DNA of 64,000 bases from the NCBI GenBank assembly GCA_950295325.1, contig OX485804.1:24364001-24428000 (forward strand), read 5' to 3'. The position numbers and the translations under genes are program-made. A model generated the notes under the pieces. The model was not told the DNA's origin. It did not search any database and saw nothing but the letters and a program-made list of their open reading frames with translations. Of this stretch, positions 19,873 to 31,949 are shown in pieces; the stretch's first letter is position 1, and each line of letters opens with the position of its first letter. Source of the DNA: Polytrichum commune (taxonomy: Eukaryota; Streptophyta; Polytrichopsida; Polytrichales; Polytrichaceae).

Positions 19873-22800
19873 TTAAACGACGATGAGAGGGTTTCCAGTA
19901 TGTCTAATATGGGTGGATGTTACTTGATCCAGAGATGCAATCTCTTCAGGCACGTCCGCATTGCCGGATATCTCAGGGTGTCCTTCCTCGACATCCTCCA
20001 TAGCTTGCACTGGCACTTCCTCGTTGGTGGGTTCTACAGGGTCATCAATTACAGGTGTCTGTGTCGTTTTTTTCGGCACTTCGAGAATGTCCTCAATTAT
20101 AGACGCGATAATGGTTTCAGAGCTGGGAGGCACTGCTTCTACGTCTGTGACTGTATCAGTCGCAACATCCTCGGAGACGTCGCTCGGGACAGGAATCGCG
20201 GACGCCACACGCATGTCCGCACCGCCCACCGCGCTGATAACTGGGATGGGAGCTTGTTTCTGTGCCACCATTACCAGATCCTCCGTCGTTGACGTCAATG
20301 CCGAAATATCGAGCATCTTCGCAGACAATGAAGGCTCCGTCATGCTATCAATGTTAGTCAGATGTTTCTGACTCTAATTCTGAAGAATCATTCGCATCAT
20401 GTCCTCCATGCGCTTGTTTGAGGCTGCCACATTCTCTCCAACGCGTGTGACGCTACCCTCCAAATCCGTCACTCGAGTGCGCATCGACTCCATTTCCGAG
20501 CCATGATCGGGACGCGCTCGGCGTTTTTCCTCCTGTATGCGTTGGTACTCTTTGGCAACCTCGGCGTCAGCCTCCGCATCGTACGGTGCCCTGTTCTTCA
20601 ACATCGCCTGCATGACACATTAAAGTCATTACGGATGAAAGGGGACGTCGACAACAATGCGTTCCAACAGGTGCAGGTCCCGTGACGCCTTTGGAAGTGC
20701 CATGATTAACATCGAACATCAACTCAAATAACTAGAGTTACATTGCCGGCTCATCGGACGTCTAAGTAAACGTGTTGGATGACATCTGTTGTCGACATTG
20801 ACATTGTAGGGGATAAGGGCCATCACAGATTTATAAAGAGAATTGCAACATTGTCAGCCATGTCAACATAAACATAGTGGCACTCTTACCAGACGGGAGA
20901 CGACCTCCCTTTCAATAGCTTTCAGTTGAGCTGTGGTCGATCCTTTCCCTTTTGAAATTGAGCGCATGTGCTGAGACTTCAAATGCGCAGCCTCGGTGGC
21001 GCGCATACCTACAAGTGTTTTCCAATGCTCTGCATCCACATCGGCTGGTTTACCCGCATTGTTGTCTATGAGCTGGTTTAACCTCCACCGGGTGTTGATG
21101 AGTACCTTTGTTACAATAGGCCGCATCCACTTCTCGCACACTTTGTCACAATGCCCGCACATCTCCCAGTCTGCATGCCGGACACACACGTCAATGCCAT
21201 CACATTCACTTCACAAGCGACCAACATTGGGTGCCCACACTACACCAACGTTAGAAAGGGTACAAACCAGTATGTCACCACAAGAGAGAAAATTGATATC
21301 ATCGACGTCCCTATGGACGTCGATAGTGATTGTCGAGCGTTTCAGTACACATGTCCACAAAAACGCACGGACGTCCTGTTCGGCATCCACTCACAGATTG
21401 TCAGCATGACACTCTGTGCTAAATACATCTCCACCCTAATGTCAGCGAGAATGTCATGCCTGCCTACATAGACATACACCCTGTTGCTCATGTCCAGAAT
21501 GATGTTTGGTTGCACTTAAAATGTCAGATTCGGGTTTCACATCGCAAATTAACGCGACACATGCATGCCAAAAAATTGATGTGCAAACCTTACCTGTGTA
21601 TAGGCGTTTGAATAATCGCTTCCTCTCGTGCCGTGGCTGGCCTTCCCATCCCGTTGTGGGATCCAGGTCCTTTACATACTTCTTGATGTTGGCGCACATG
21701 ACAGCCTTCATGGCGCCAAAAGGCTGCCCTTGCGCATCCAGCTCCACACGTTTCTTCAAGGCAGTGCTCCCCCCTCCCTTACGTGTTGGTAGTGGATGTG
21801 ATGTTTCAATCCCATCACTGTTCTCCTGATCGCCGTCTGATTCCGTGCCCGAGTTGGTTGCGTATCCTCGGCTACAACAACCACATTCCACAACAACATG
21901 GTCTAATGTTTGAGTCGTCCTACCTAAACCATCTTGAAATGGGTTCTTAAAGACTGCAGATTTGTTTTATTGGTTTTCCAGCTGCAATTTCAAGACTTTG
22001 GGGGCATGTTATATACCGCTGGAAAGATATTTTCAATACCTTTCCAACGGTATATAACATGCCCCCAAATTCTTAAAATTTCAGCTGTAAAACCCACAAA
22101 ACAAATCTGCAGTCTTTTAGTGACTGCAGATCAGGGTGGTCAAAAGCTCATGGTCCCATAACCGTCGTCAAAACCCCAAGTTGCAGGTATAAAGGAAAAA
22201 AATCATGGAGCTCCAAGGAGCTGGAGCGCGGCGTGGTTTGTGTTTGTGTTTGAGTTTGAGTTTGTGTCTGTGTCTATGTTTGTGTTTGTGTTTGTGTCTA
22301 GCATAGCATAGCATCAACACCAGGAAGAGGTCAGGAAAGGAGGAGAAAGACCCACTTACCTCCAAGATTGCTCCGGCACATCCTCAGCCGCATCCTCCTC
22401 CTCCGATGATACCTCGATTATGCGGCGGCGTCTTGCCGGGGGTGAGCCACGCCTCCCAGCCACATGCCGTGGGTCCTCTCTGGCCTTGGATCGCCGCTCT
22501 CCAGCTGCGCGCCTGTGTTCTACCAATGTTGCTGGAGACATCTCCTTGCAAGAGGTAAGAGGATCTATGCACCTCGGCATCGGAGAAGACCTATGGCCGA
22601 CTGTGACCCTATGCCCAACCCACTGGAGGCCGTACAGGCACCTAAAACCGGGGGCTGCCGCGTGTCCGCATGCGGGCTTCCCAGTGCCAGTGGCCAAGAG
22701 CGGCGAAAAATTTCGCCGCACAGCAAAATTTGAACTTGACCGTGACCTAAATTGTGATGCATGCATATGAGATGGAAGATTTACCTGTTTTGGAGCTGGG

Positions 22801-23081
22801 TTGATAGCGATGCTCGATGACTCAGTGGGTGTTGTGAAATTTTCACTCCCAAAGAAGTTGAGCAAGCGTGAGCGGCGACGACGGTGTGCACGTTGGGTTC
22901 TTTGAATTGTGTTGGGTTTTTGGGATGGCATCATTGCATTCTTCTCTTCGCATTCAAACACCAAAGTGGACAACACTGCAACGGCCTCGGAGTCATCCGC
23001 ATCCACCTTTTGCAGATGTTGTGATATGTCTATAAAACGGACAACCCTACCAGGCTTTCGTGCTGAACGCGACACCGCCAT
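19873..23081 (-). pseudogene. TnpA/Transposase_24-like gene of the inner CACTA element
   Basis: Spliced minus-strand gene. The probable exons begin with MAVSRSARKPGRVVRF at 23081 (donor ACAG|GTAAAT near 22785), then 22556-22362 (basic, then acidic RRRRIIEVSSEEED), 21865-21590 (KAVMCANIKKYVKDL), 21170-20886 (AEHWKTLVGMRATEAAHLKSQ...KGSTTAQL, resembling the plant Ptta/En-Spm Transposase_24 domain) and 20613-19873. The last exon holds a coiled coil (EEKRRARPDHGSEMESMRTRV), then TAG at 20374-20376, then an in-frame acidic tail to 19873. TnpA-type proteins bind the subterminal repeats. The family call rests on position and one conserved block; exon edges are approximate. Confidence 0.6.
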
Positions 23082-23799
23082 GCTGCTAAGGGATGTTCAA
23101 GCAATGAGCGTACAAAGGTGAAGCCGCAACACTTAGGGTTTAGAGAATGTCGGCGAGCCTTCTCAGGGTCGTCTGGGGCATCCACTGCCTGGAATACCCT
23201 CTGGGACACGTGGGAAAAGGTCAGTTACATTGTTTTTTTACTGGCGTCGTAGATACCAGTGTTTTCTTGGACGTCATGTAAGACATCCAATGCGACATGT
23301 GCTTAATTCGAACACTGTGCGCTCCCCATTGTGTGCGGGAATGAAAGATCTAGGTCATCGACGTGACCATTGTGGTTTCGATGTTCTGCAGCAGTCAAAT
23401 CCCTCACGTGGGTGTGTATGGAACACACTGTCGTGTAGTGTGTGACCTTCATTTTGGTGTCCAGGAAGATGTCACAATTGACGCCGACAGATCAACAGCA
23501 ATGTCCCCATGGACATTCTCAGTGACATCCACCCTGGAAGAGACACTCCGCATAGTGTCAACGAATGGTGTCCAAGAAGATGTCACAATTGACGCCGACA
23601 GATCAACAGCAATGTCCCCATGGACATTCTCAGTGACATCCACCCTGGAAGAGACACTCCGCATAGTGTCAACGAATGGTGTCCTCTGTTTATATCAATG
23701 CTCATGCGCAACACGACCACGCGGAGACCTTGCGGAAGCGCTGCAGGGTGTGTAACATTGGCCCAGTGAGGTAACATCTTCCAATTCGGGACACGCAAC
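23082..23799. promoter_or_regulatory. Divergent intergenic region with a 111-bp tandem duplication
   Basis: The space between the two divergent transposase genes, where a shared promoter would lie. At 23456-23677 a 111-bp unit containing GACGCCGACAGATCAACAGC occurs twice with a single visible difference (CCAGG/CCAAG). 111 is a multiple of three, so it could also be coding, but no gene frame supports that. Confidence 0.6.
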
Positions 23800-24247
23800 A
23801 TGGGTTCGGTTGTGCGTCGTGGTGCAACCATTCGTTTGACGGACGATGGACGCACACTTTGTCACGTGCCAATAGGGGATTTGATACTTCACACGGAGCT
23901 CCGCGTGGCGACAGAGAACAATGTGCACACATTTAGATGTCCTTGCAAAGACTGCAAGGGTGGACGCAGAAAAACCATACAAGTTATACGGCAACACCAT
24001 GCGGCAGTTGGCCGTGATCCATTTCTAACCAAGTCTTTACTAGGCGGTGACCCCGTCGATGGATACCCACCGTCTGGAATGTGGGTGGAGGACGTCTATT
24101 GTGACAACGACGTTGTAGAAGACATCCCTTCGAACACATTACCGGAACCCATGGACGCCGACAACGGGGCACTTCCCCCACCCCTCCTGGATGAATTCCA
24201 TGAAGTTGAACGTCAGGTGCTGGAGGCACTGGGCAGAGGGGGGTGCA
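23800..24247 (+). pseudogene. Transposase-associated domain (N-terminus of TNP2-type gene)
   Basis: The open frame contains VHTFRCPCKDCKGGRRKTI and RQHHAAVGRDPFLT, a Cys/His pattern matching the transposase-associated domain found at the start of CACTA TNP2 proteins. Downstream is an acidic region. The frame runs into an insertion at about 24248 and resumes near 25015. Confidence 0.75.
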
Positions 24248-25011
24248 CCTTTCATTAAAACCTAGAATCACGTGCGTTCACTGCATACTCTAAAAACCCC
24301 CTATATACAAGTTGTTTTTTGTGAAATGAAGTAATACACATACAATTGCAACAATAAATATACAAGTGACAATATGTATACACAAAAAATATCCATTCAT
24401 ATATAGTCATTAACATAAGTATAAAAATATACTTTTGAACAATAATCAACCCCTATAATATGTATAACAAAATATCCTAGCTTTCATCAGCAAAGTCGTT
24501 GAAAACTTTTTCATCTCCCGGATGTAACTCATAAACATTTGATTCACCAATATATGTCATTGTAGCCAATGCAATTATTGTCTCTAAGTCTACCATCAAA
24601 TGATCAGTAAGATCATATGTCCACTTGTTGTTAGCCCCTTTTTGATACCAACATAAACCAATCTCCTTGTTACTTTGAGCTGAACAAATCATTTCAAAAC
24701 CCTAATACTGCCTCTTTCCCTGATATTACCTCGACACCTTGTACATGGTTCATACTACCCTATAAGGTTGCTAATGAAAATCGTTAATCCTAGTTAATCC
24801 TAATTTCATCCAATATGAAAACTTATGATATGTAGTATAGTAACAGTACCATACAAGTACAATTATTGTATACTTTTTAAAGGCCTTCCATATATGTACG
24901 TAACTATAAATTATAACATGCATACCATATGTATACGTAATACGGCAAGGTCCAAATCAATACCCCTCCTGTGCACTCACGTATACTCGTACATGTTTAG
25001 TATAGTGCACC
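24248..25011. mobile_element. AT-rich insertion inside the transposase gene, with a captured-looking minus-strand fragment
   Basis: About 764 AT-rich bp interrupt the transposase coding sequence, flanked by GTGCACC (24242-24248 region and 25005-25011), a possible 7-bp duplication. The block CACTGGGCAGAGGGG also occurs on both sides (about 24229 and 25019). On the minus strand 24692-24477 encodes 71 residues (YQKGANNKWTYDLTDHLMV...), which I do not recognise. It may be a captured host exon or just a fortuitous frame. The region could instead be an intron. Confidence 0.4.
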
Positions 25012-25014
25012 CCC

Positions 25015-27830
25015 CGAGCACTGGGCAGAGGGGATGCACTCCACGAAGAGGCCGTAGCTGAAGGACGTTTGCATATGGAGAACGAGGAAGACGGCGACAT
25101 CGAAGATGAATTGGATGGTTTGTATACGGAAGCCACGACTCCAGTGTACCCGGGTTCAAAAATGAGTGTTGTGTCCGCCACGATCATCATAATGAACATG
25201 TGCTCGGTGTTCCGTGTGAGCAATACATTTACCGATGAGTTGTTCCGATTTTTGTCTGGAGACTTGTTACCAATGTCCAACAAGTTGCCCAAAACTCATT
25301 ATGCGGCTCGGAAGAGCATCCGTCGACTTGGATTGACCTACAACAATATCCATGCATGCCCCAGTGGTTGTATTCTATATGACGAAGAATATGCAAATCA
25401 TGATTTATGTCCCAAGTGCACGGCGCGACGATGGCTGGATGGCAGCAACAACATTCCCGCAAGAGTAATCCGTCACTTTCCCCTAATTTCTAGGTTGAAA
25501 CGGATGTGGCGCTCGTCTGAGATAGCGCGTCTATTGACAGGTCACACCAAACACGTCAGCAGTGATGACATCATGCGTTATGTGGTTGACAGCCCTGCAT
25601 GGAAGCACATCAACAATGACGTCGCGTTTGGCAACTTTGGGCGTGACGATAGGAACATGAGACTGGCTCTCGCTTTGGACGGAGTGAATCCTTTTAAAAC
25701 TAAACAACACCAACTGGTCGACGTGGCCGGTATTGATTTTGATTTACAATTTCGAGCCATGGTTGGTGACCAAAAAGTTTTTTATCTCGTTGTGTATATT
25801 GATTTCCGGGAAGAAGTCGCTGTCCTCTTCAAACATTGATGTGTTTATACGACCGCTTTTGAAGGAGCTACAAGAGCTTTGGCATGGTGTTGAGGCTTTA
25901 GATTTCTCCCAACCACAAGGGAGTCGCACTTTCACTTTGCGTGCCATACTTATGTGAACCATTTCCGATTTTCCCGCTTTCGACCTCAATTCTGGTCTTA
26001 CTTGTAAGGGCTACAAGGGGTGCCCTTGTTGTGGACCAAACACCGATGCGAGGATGGCAAAAACCGGAGACATGCTTCCAAATCGGAGCATTAGGGGCAC
26101 CAAAATTGTTTACGGCGGCATTCGTCGTTATTTACCCCGTCACCACCCGTATCGCCGGAATAGGAGATTCAATGGGGAGGAAGAGGAACGTCCTAGGCCA
26201 AAACCGATGTCGGGGGATGATATCATTCGATACGCAGTTTGGTGCGATTCATACCTACAGATGGGCGGGAGAGAGAACGGACCCAACGATCCTGTGCATG
26301 TCACAGGCGTCAAAAGACTTAGTGTGTTGTTCGAGCTGGAATACTGGCAGGTGATTCTCGTATAACAATTAATGTTTGCACATCCTGTCCACAGATGTTG
26401 AAGTGGACATCGCGACGTCCGTCTCAGTCACGTAGTTTGTAATGATGTCCACCAAGACATCTGACCTAACGCTTCAGGCCATGATGATTACCAGCTTTGC
26501 TCATACGGATAGACGAGGCATGCATGTGTCCATGAAAGTGCTGGCAATGTGTCTGAAATTGCCCATGTGTCTTGTGCAGCACCTGCTAGAGCGTCACATC
26601 CTCGATGTTATGCATTGTGAGAAGAATTTGTGCGAGAACTTGTTGAAGACATTGTTTGGAATGAATGATAGTCCTGGAAGCAGGGTCGACGCGGAGGACC
26701 TGGGAATACGCGAAGAGATATGGTTGCAACCCCCACGGCGGCCACAGGATGGGTACTATATGCCGCACGCTCCCTATGTTTTTAGGCCACATGAACGCGC
26801 GGAGTTTGTTGGAATCGTCTCCAATATTCGCACCCCCACAAACTACGTGGGTAGCATTCACAAGCGCCTAGCGGATGGGAAATTGCAGTACATGAAAACG
26901 CACGACTACCATGTTCTCATGCAACAGGCAAGTCAAGAAGGACACCCTCGGGGATGTCAATGTTGTAATACAATGTATCAATGTGTCATAGGAGTATAGG
27001 CACACACCGCATGATGTCTACTGAGACCTCATTCCAAACATGGTTGACGCGTCAACATCCTGGGGGACGTTATCCTCAAACTGTTCTCGCACTCCATGTT
27101 CTTCATGACGCTCCTAGATGTTCTGTCTGATGTCCAGGGAGGCGCGACACAATCGTTCTCTGACTTTCTAAATACATGTCTTTCAGATTCTTCCAGTGGC
27201 TATACGCAACCTATTGGATGAAAGTGTGCGCGTAGCTATTATCAAACTGAGTAGAGTGTTTCAGAGACTATGCGCCAAGGAGGTGAAGAGAGGCGACAAG
27301 GAGGGCACAATGTTGGATGTGGTGATGGCGACATGCATCATGGAGAAGGAGTTCCCTCCCACATTTATGAATGTCATGACGCATCTTCCCGTCCATTTGG
27401 TGGAGCAGTTGTACACGTGCGGTCCAGTGCATTGTCGATGGATGTATCCCATAGAACGGTACATGAAAATGTTGAAAGATTACGTTCGAACATTTGCACA
27501 TCCGGAGGGTAGCATAGCGGAAGGTTATCAAATAGACGACACGCTTGGTTTTTGCACGGAGTACATGCATCAGTACAGAGGAACTACACATCGTGTATGG
27601 GACGTTGAAGAGGATGCAACCATGAACGATGAGATTCTCCGTTGCAACTCACAACAAAAGCGAAAGATGTCCGACGAATTCCGCAACTATGTGCACGCTT
27701 TTGTTTTGGACAATGCGTCGTTATTGGAGCGTTGCAGAGAGTTAGTGGAACCCATACTTACTTTACTTCAAGCCTCGATGATATATACTGTCACCCAATG
27801 CAAAATACTTGTGCCATGTCAACTGTGACA
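25015..27830 (+). pseudogene. TNP2-type CACTA transposase core and DUF4218 region, broken
   Basis: Continues the TNP2 gene. 25069-25695 holds the N-terminal core (SIRRLGLTYNNIHACPSGCILY, DLCPKC.ARRW). A one-base frameshift near 25695 moves the frame to STWPVLILIYN...PWLVTKKFF. TGA at 25956 replaces the Trp of the conserved (M)WTISDFPA block. Then come KGCPCCGPNTDARM and YLPRHHPYRRNRRFNG, classic TNP2 signatures. 26570-26640 has HILDVMHCEKNLCENLL. After an intron (about 26928-27187), 27196-27790 encodes PPTFMNVMTHLPVHLVEQL and HCRWMYPIERYMKMLKDYVR, the DUF4218 domain. The DDE-type transposase cuts at the CACTA ends. This copy is inactive unless the lesions are sequence errors. Confidence 0.85.
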
Positions 27831-27999
27831 TGCAGCAGTGCATGAGGATGTGTTGGACATGATGTCCCAAATGACATTCTTTCTGAGATATACGCGTCAC
27901 ATGTGATATTGCAGATGATGGCCATCACACTTTTGCATCACCTTTATATACATGCAAGGGCCATTTCTAACCACAATTTAATGGCACACAACCTTGTGC

Positions 28000-28848
28000 A
28001 GGGAGTTTATGGCAGCTAGAGTTTCGCGTTGGAAAGAGAGGGAGGCCTTTCGGAAAATGTGTCGCCGCCGGCATCCAACTTTGGCAGTGCGGTATCCGTT
28101 GGAACTACACGATCTTCCTCCCTTTGCAATATGGTTGACGTCGCGTCTGTCACGTCAGCGTTCCTCCGGCGAAGTTGTGGACGTCGATGTTGCGCAATAC
28201 GCGCAACCTCCCGAGCGATATGCAATCTCACACCGGAAAATGTATACGTTTGGCATGCACTTCCGAGTACGAGGTGTTGAGGGTGGCCTCGTCACGTGCG
28301 ATTCATGTGTGGTGGCCTCATTTACACGATAAATACCATGGGGCTTGAGAAATGGGCGACCCATAGAGACAACCGAGGAGTATGTGGGCTACATCGAAGA
28401 GATCTTGGAGCTAGACTACCGAAATCATTGCACCACTGTGCTAGTGTGCGATTGGGTTCGCCCAAGTGCAAATCCTCGACACCCTAACATCACACGGGAT
28501 CAATATGGTTTCACCGTTGCGAACTTCAACCGCATGGATGGCAAAGTGCACTCAAACTCTTTTGCATTTCCATTGCATTGTCAACAAGTTTTTTTCTCCA
28601 ATGACCCGACGAGGCCAGGATGGAAGGTTGTATGTCGCACGGACGTGAGGGGTAGACGTGGGCAACTACAAACCAACCAGACCTTACCGCGCATAATCGA
28701 TGTCGGCCACGATGCTGACTTTGTGGGTTTACAACCACAAATGCAAGATGTAGAGCCCACTAGAGAGCCCGCAACGGACGGCGGCATGCACATCCCAGCC
28801 TCGTTGGATGTTCGTGGGGAAGAAGAAAACGAAGGAACACAGTATTAG
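28000..28848 (+). pseudogene. DUF4216-type C-terminus of the CACTA transposase
   Basis: 28010-28332 and 28345-28848 encode REFMAARVSRWKEREAF..., then GYIEEILELDYRNH...VLVCDWV, YGFTVANFNR and QQVFFSNDPTRPGWKVV, the DUF4216 domain usual at the end of these proteins, followed by a low-complexity acidic tail ending at TAG 28846-28848. The two pieces are in different frames (a short frame break near 28335). Confidence 0.8.
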
Positions 28849-29942
28849 TGGTTACAACCCAAAGCACCTACAGCAACGTCACATCACACATGGCATGCAA
28901 TGTATAAGGTTGCGTCACAAGGGACGCCTTGCTGGAGAGGAACCAACTGTCAAGGCTGATGTCTACTCGGGTGTCCGCGGAGACGTCCTTTGTGTTCAAA
29001 CAGACGGATGGTCATAATTTTCTAGGCACTAAGATTTTCCAGTAGCAGTTGCTCGTCTATATGTGGAATGTGGCCACGAGATCCAACGTGGGCACTCCCA
29101 CGTTTGGCGCATGTATTTTTGGAATTGTGAGAGCAATGAAGTGCCATATTTTGCTTGCAAAAGTCTTCCCTTGATTTCCTCGTGTCTAAATGTACAAATA
29201 TATAACCTTTGAAATCATTTGAAATCAAAATCAACATATGACAAACTAAATTATAAACAAGTGAATGAGAAAACATTCCTTTTGTAGCAAAACTTGAAAT
29301 TTCATAATTTTTCTATTTTAATCCAAAGGGCATTTTTCCACTTTAATTAATTATTCGGCTAACATGTGTTGAACCAGCTATATATGAACCTACGGTATGC
29401 AATTGTGGTCCCGCATGTCTACCTTATGGCAATTAGAGAATGACTCAACCACCCCCGTGTTTTTTGGCTCATCCGCTACAAATATTTGAACGGAATTCGG
29501 GAGAATAACATGCATGCCAAGAACCATATTGATGCACCGTGAGAAATTTATGTGGCATTCCCTTAAATTTTTGGGAACAAGTTTGTCTTTTATAGCCAAC
29601 CACACATAGTTGAACATTCTCCAACTTTTTTTTCCCGGGCAGCACTTTAAGTCTGCCCGCCGCAACTTTATACATGTCGTGGATAGACCTGTGGGGATGA
29701 CGTGGCGTTAGCGGCCTTACAAACGGCCCGACGCAGGACGTCAGCATGTTTTAAATGACATCCACAAGAACATGGCTATCCTTCCTGACATCGCCATGTC
29801 CTGGCCCATGATCTGTCATGTTTCACGCAACGTCCAATAAAATCTGCAATTCTGTGGGCGTTTATTGCCGAACATAGTGACATCTCGGAAGACATCACTC
29901 GTTTCTCCAAAACGACCCCAAAAACGCGGGTTTCTTATAGTG
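28849..29942. other. Right untranslated and subterminal region of the inner CACTA element
   Basis: No supportable gene. 29390-29740 has short minus-strand open frames only. From about 29690 the sequence is rich in GACGT/GACATC motifs mirroring the left subterminal region, ending in the TIR. Confidence 0.5.
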
Positions 29943-29945
29943 ATT

Positions 29946-30600
29946 TGTTATATACTGCCTATTATTTATTATTAAGTATCTCGTATTTGCTATTTACTGC
30001 CTCATATTTACTGTTTATATTATCATATTTACTATGTACTGCCTAATATTCATTGTTTATAGTTTATAGTTTATAGTATTATATTTTATTATTTATTAAT
30101 TTCAGTATGTTATTATTATCTATTGTATATAGTTTACTATTTACTATTTATAGCATGATATTTAATATATACTATTTATAGTATATATACTATTAATGGT
30201 CTGATGTTTTATTTATTATTTTCAGTATGTTATTATTATCTACTGTATATAGTATATTGTTTACTATTTATAGTCTGATGTTTAATTTTCAATATTCATA
30301 GTATATTAGTACTATTAATAGTATTCGGTTTATTATTAATAGTATTAGATTATTATCTACTTTATATAGTTTATTATTTATTATTTTCAGTATGTTATTC
30401 TTATCTACTGTATATAGTATATAGTATACTATTTATGGTCTTATATTTATTATTTTGTTATATTATTATATTATTTCTATTAATGGTGTGCTATTCTTAT
30501 TTATTATTTATAGTATATTGTTTTATTATTAATGGCCTTTTATTTATTATATATTGGAAATTATCTACTATTTACTGTGTACATGATTTTCCACATACGT
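29946..30600. repeat. AT-rich degenerate tandem repeat in the outer CACTA element
   Basis: Irregular units of the type TTTATTATTTTCAGTATGTTATTATTATCTACTGTATATAG, built from TTTA/TATAGT words. Related sequence lies on the other side of the inner element (18227-18334), showing the inner CACTA element inserted into this tract. Confidence 0.7.
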
Positions 30601-30836
30601 CCTAAAAATTGCCGACCATAATTCACACAATCTATTGGACAAGTTGTCTGATTATTTATAGGACGATGTGAGTCGTCCTATGAACAACATCGGGGCGTCA
30701 ATGTGTCCACAATGACTATTTTCCAACACTTATACTAGAAACATGTCGATTTCTTTTTTTTCATGAAGTGTTGGTCCAATAAGCACATGCTTGCTAAAAC
30801 ACTGTACTAAAAACCCTTGTTTTTCTTGTAGTGAAG

Positions 30837-31161
30837 ACTCTGGCAAGGCGTCCCCCGTCTGCAGGGGACGCCCCACGGGTGGTGGCCGACTCCTGAGAAC
30901 ACCCTCCTCATCGACGACAGCCCCACCAAGAGCGTCTTGAACCCCCCGGGCAACGCCATCTTCCCGGACACTTGGACCGGCGATAGGCAAGACACATTTT
31001 TGGTCGATAGGCTAGCCCCCTACCTTAGAAGGCTCGTGCTCCACGCCGGTAGCATCCCATTTTTTGTTAGGTCCAACCCCTTCGGCAATGCGGCGCTAAG
31101 CCCCCGCGATAATGTATATAAGAGCATCATGAGGCTCACCAAACTCAATAAATTGATTTGA
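30837..31161 (+). pseudogene. FCP/NIF-type HAD phosphatase domain, 3' half of exon 4
   Basis: Continues the frame of 10169-10611 after precise removal of the outer CACTA element and one AAG. It encodes RLWQGVPRLQ, then ENTLLIDDSPTKSVLNPPGN, the HAD motif III/IV IDDSP block, and AIFPDTW, typical of the NIF/FCP1-like fold. A phase-0 donor GTATAT at 31114 would splice to the next exon at 31273. If unspliced, the frame ends at TGA 31159-31161. Copy B's equivalent lies beyond the window. Confidence 0.75.
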
Positions 31162-31272
31162 AATTCCTCCATGTCTTTGCTTGTTATCATGTGGTTCACA
31201 TATCTAATGCTTGCTTCGTTTTTGGATGTCTTTTGTTGTTGTGATTGTTGTTGTTCTTGTTCTTACCCATAG

Positions 31273-31797
31273 TCTGCCCCCATATGCGATGCCCCTGTAG
31301 TCGATGGCCCTTCCCGTCCCCTCTCGCCCCCTGCCTCCCCTTCCCACGACGTCACGGACTTCCAAATGCCATCCCTCTACCAGTTCTCGGTGGTCGACGC
31401 GGCCTCGTCCGTAGATTACTCCCACGACGTCGGCATCGACGACGGCGTCGTCAATAGCCCGCCCCCAGCATTTGTCCTCCGCGCGTACGCCCTGTCGCCC
31501 TCCCCCCTCTCCAAGGAGAAACGGACGCTCGTTCGTTTGGGACACCTTTCGCCCTCGAGGGACGACGCCATCGCTCGTCGTGGGCCCAGCCGGCATCTCC
31601 GCATGGAAGGCCCCCCGTGCCACACCTCCCGCGACGACTCCGTTCCTCCCCCACCAACATGCTCCACCACGGTCGGCCCTCCGCGCCTCGAATCTGACTT
31701 GTTATTCAACACTGCCATAGTGCGATCGGTTCCGCTTGCTCCCGTCGACGCCCCCCTTGTGCCCACCGTCCCCGGCATGGACGTCCCCAAAGCCAAG
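31273..31797 (+). CDS. Ser/Pro/Asp-rich exon 5 of the ParB-like/phosphatase gene
   Basis: 175 codons between an acceptor CCCATAG and a donor AAG|GTGCCC, phase 0 at both ends like all earlier introns. Composition is Ser, Pro, Asp and Val rich with no recognised domain. A degenerate palindrome (GGACGCTCGTTCGTTTG, about 31523) lies within the frame. Assignment to this gene is by phase, strand and adjacency. Confidence 0.5.
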
Positions 31798-31949
31798 GTG
31801 CCCTCCTCAACCCTAAACCCCTTTCCCGCTTTTGCTTCCCTTGTCTTCTGTGTGCGTGCCGTTCTCTTTACGAGCGCCAATCCCAAACCGCCCTCATTAT
31901 TTTCCACACTCCGTTCTTATTCTTATCTTCCTATGACGTTGTTCCGCAG

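Larger units (their letters stand above)
18335..29942. mobile_element. Inner CACTA (En/Spm-type) transposon, 11.6 kb
   Basis: The left end CACTATAAAAAAATCCTG and the inverted right end CACTATAAGAAACCCGCG form imperfect terminal inverted repeats, and ATT is duplicated on both sides (18332-18334 and 29943-29945). Subterminal regions (18390-18790 and 29750-29930) are rich in GACGTC/GACATCC motifs, as expected of transposase-binding repeats. Two divergent genes lie inside: a minus-strand TnpA/Transposase_24-like gene (19.9-23.1 kb) and a plus-strand TNP2-type gene (23.8-28.85 kb). The transposase has at least one frameshift and one nonsense change, so this copy is probably inactive. Confidence 0.95.
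10612..30833. mobile_element. Outer CACTA-type transposon interrupting the phosphatase exon
   Basis: The left end is CACTACTAGAGATTG and the right end, inverted, is CACTACAAGAAAAACAAGG, so the outer bases are CACTA...TAGTG. The 3-bp target duplication is AAG (10609-10611 and 30834-30836), the standard for CACTA elements. Excluding nested insertions, its own DNA is only about 1.6 kb (10612-11024, 18080-18334, 29946-30833), without a transposase, so it is non-autonomous. Deleting the element plus one AAG restores the phosphatase frame through to IDDSP. The TIRs match poorly beyond the first six bases, so the TSD and frame restoration are the main evidence. Confidence 0.8.

Noticed and set aside
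30730-30990. Minus-strand frame near the outer CACTA right end
   Set aside because: Overlaps the phosphatase exon, whose sense frame matches the HAD family. The antisense frame has no support.
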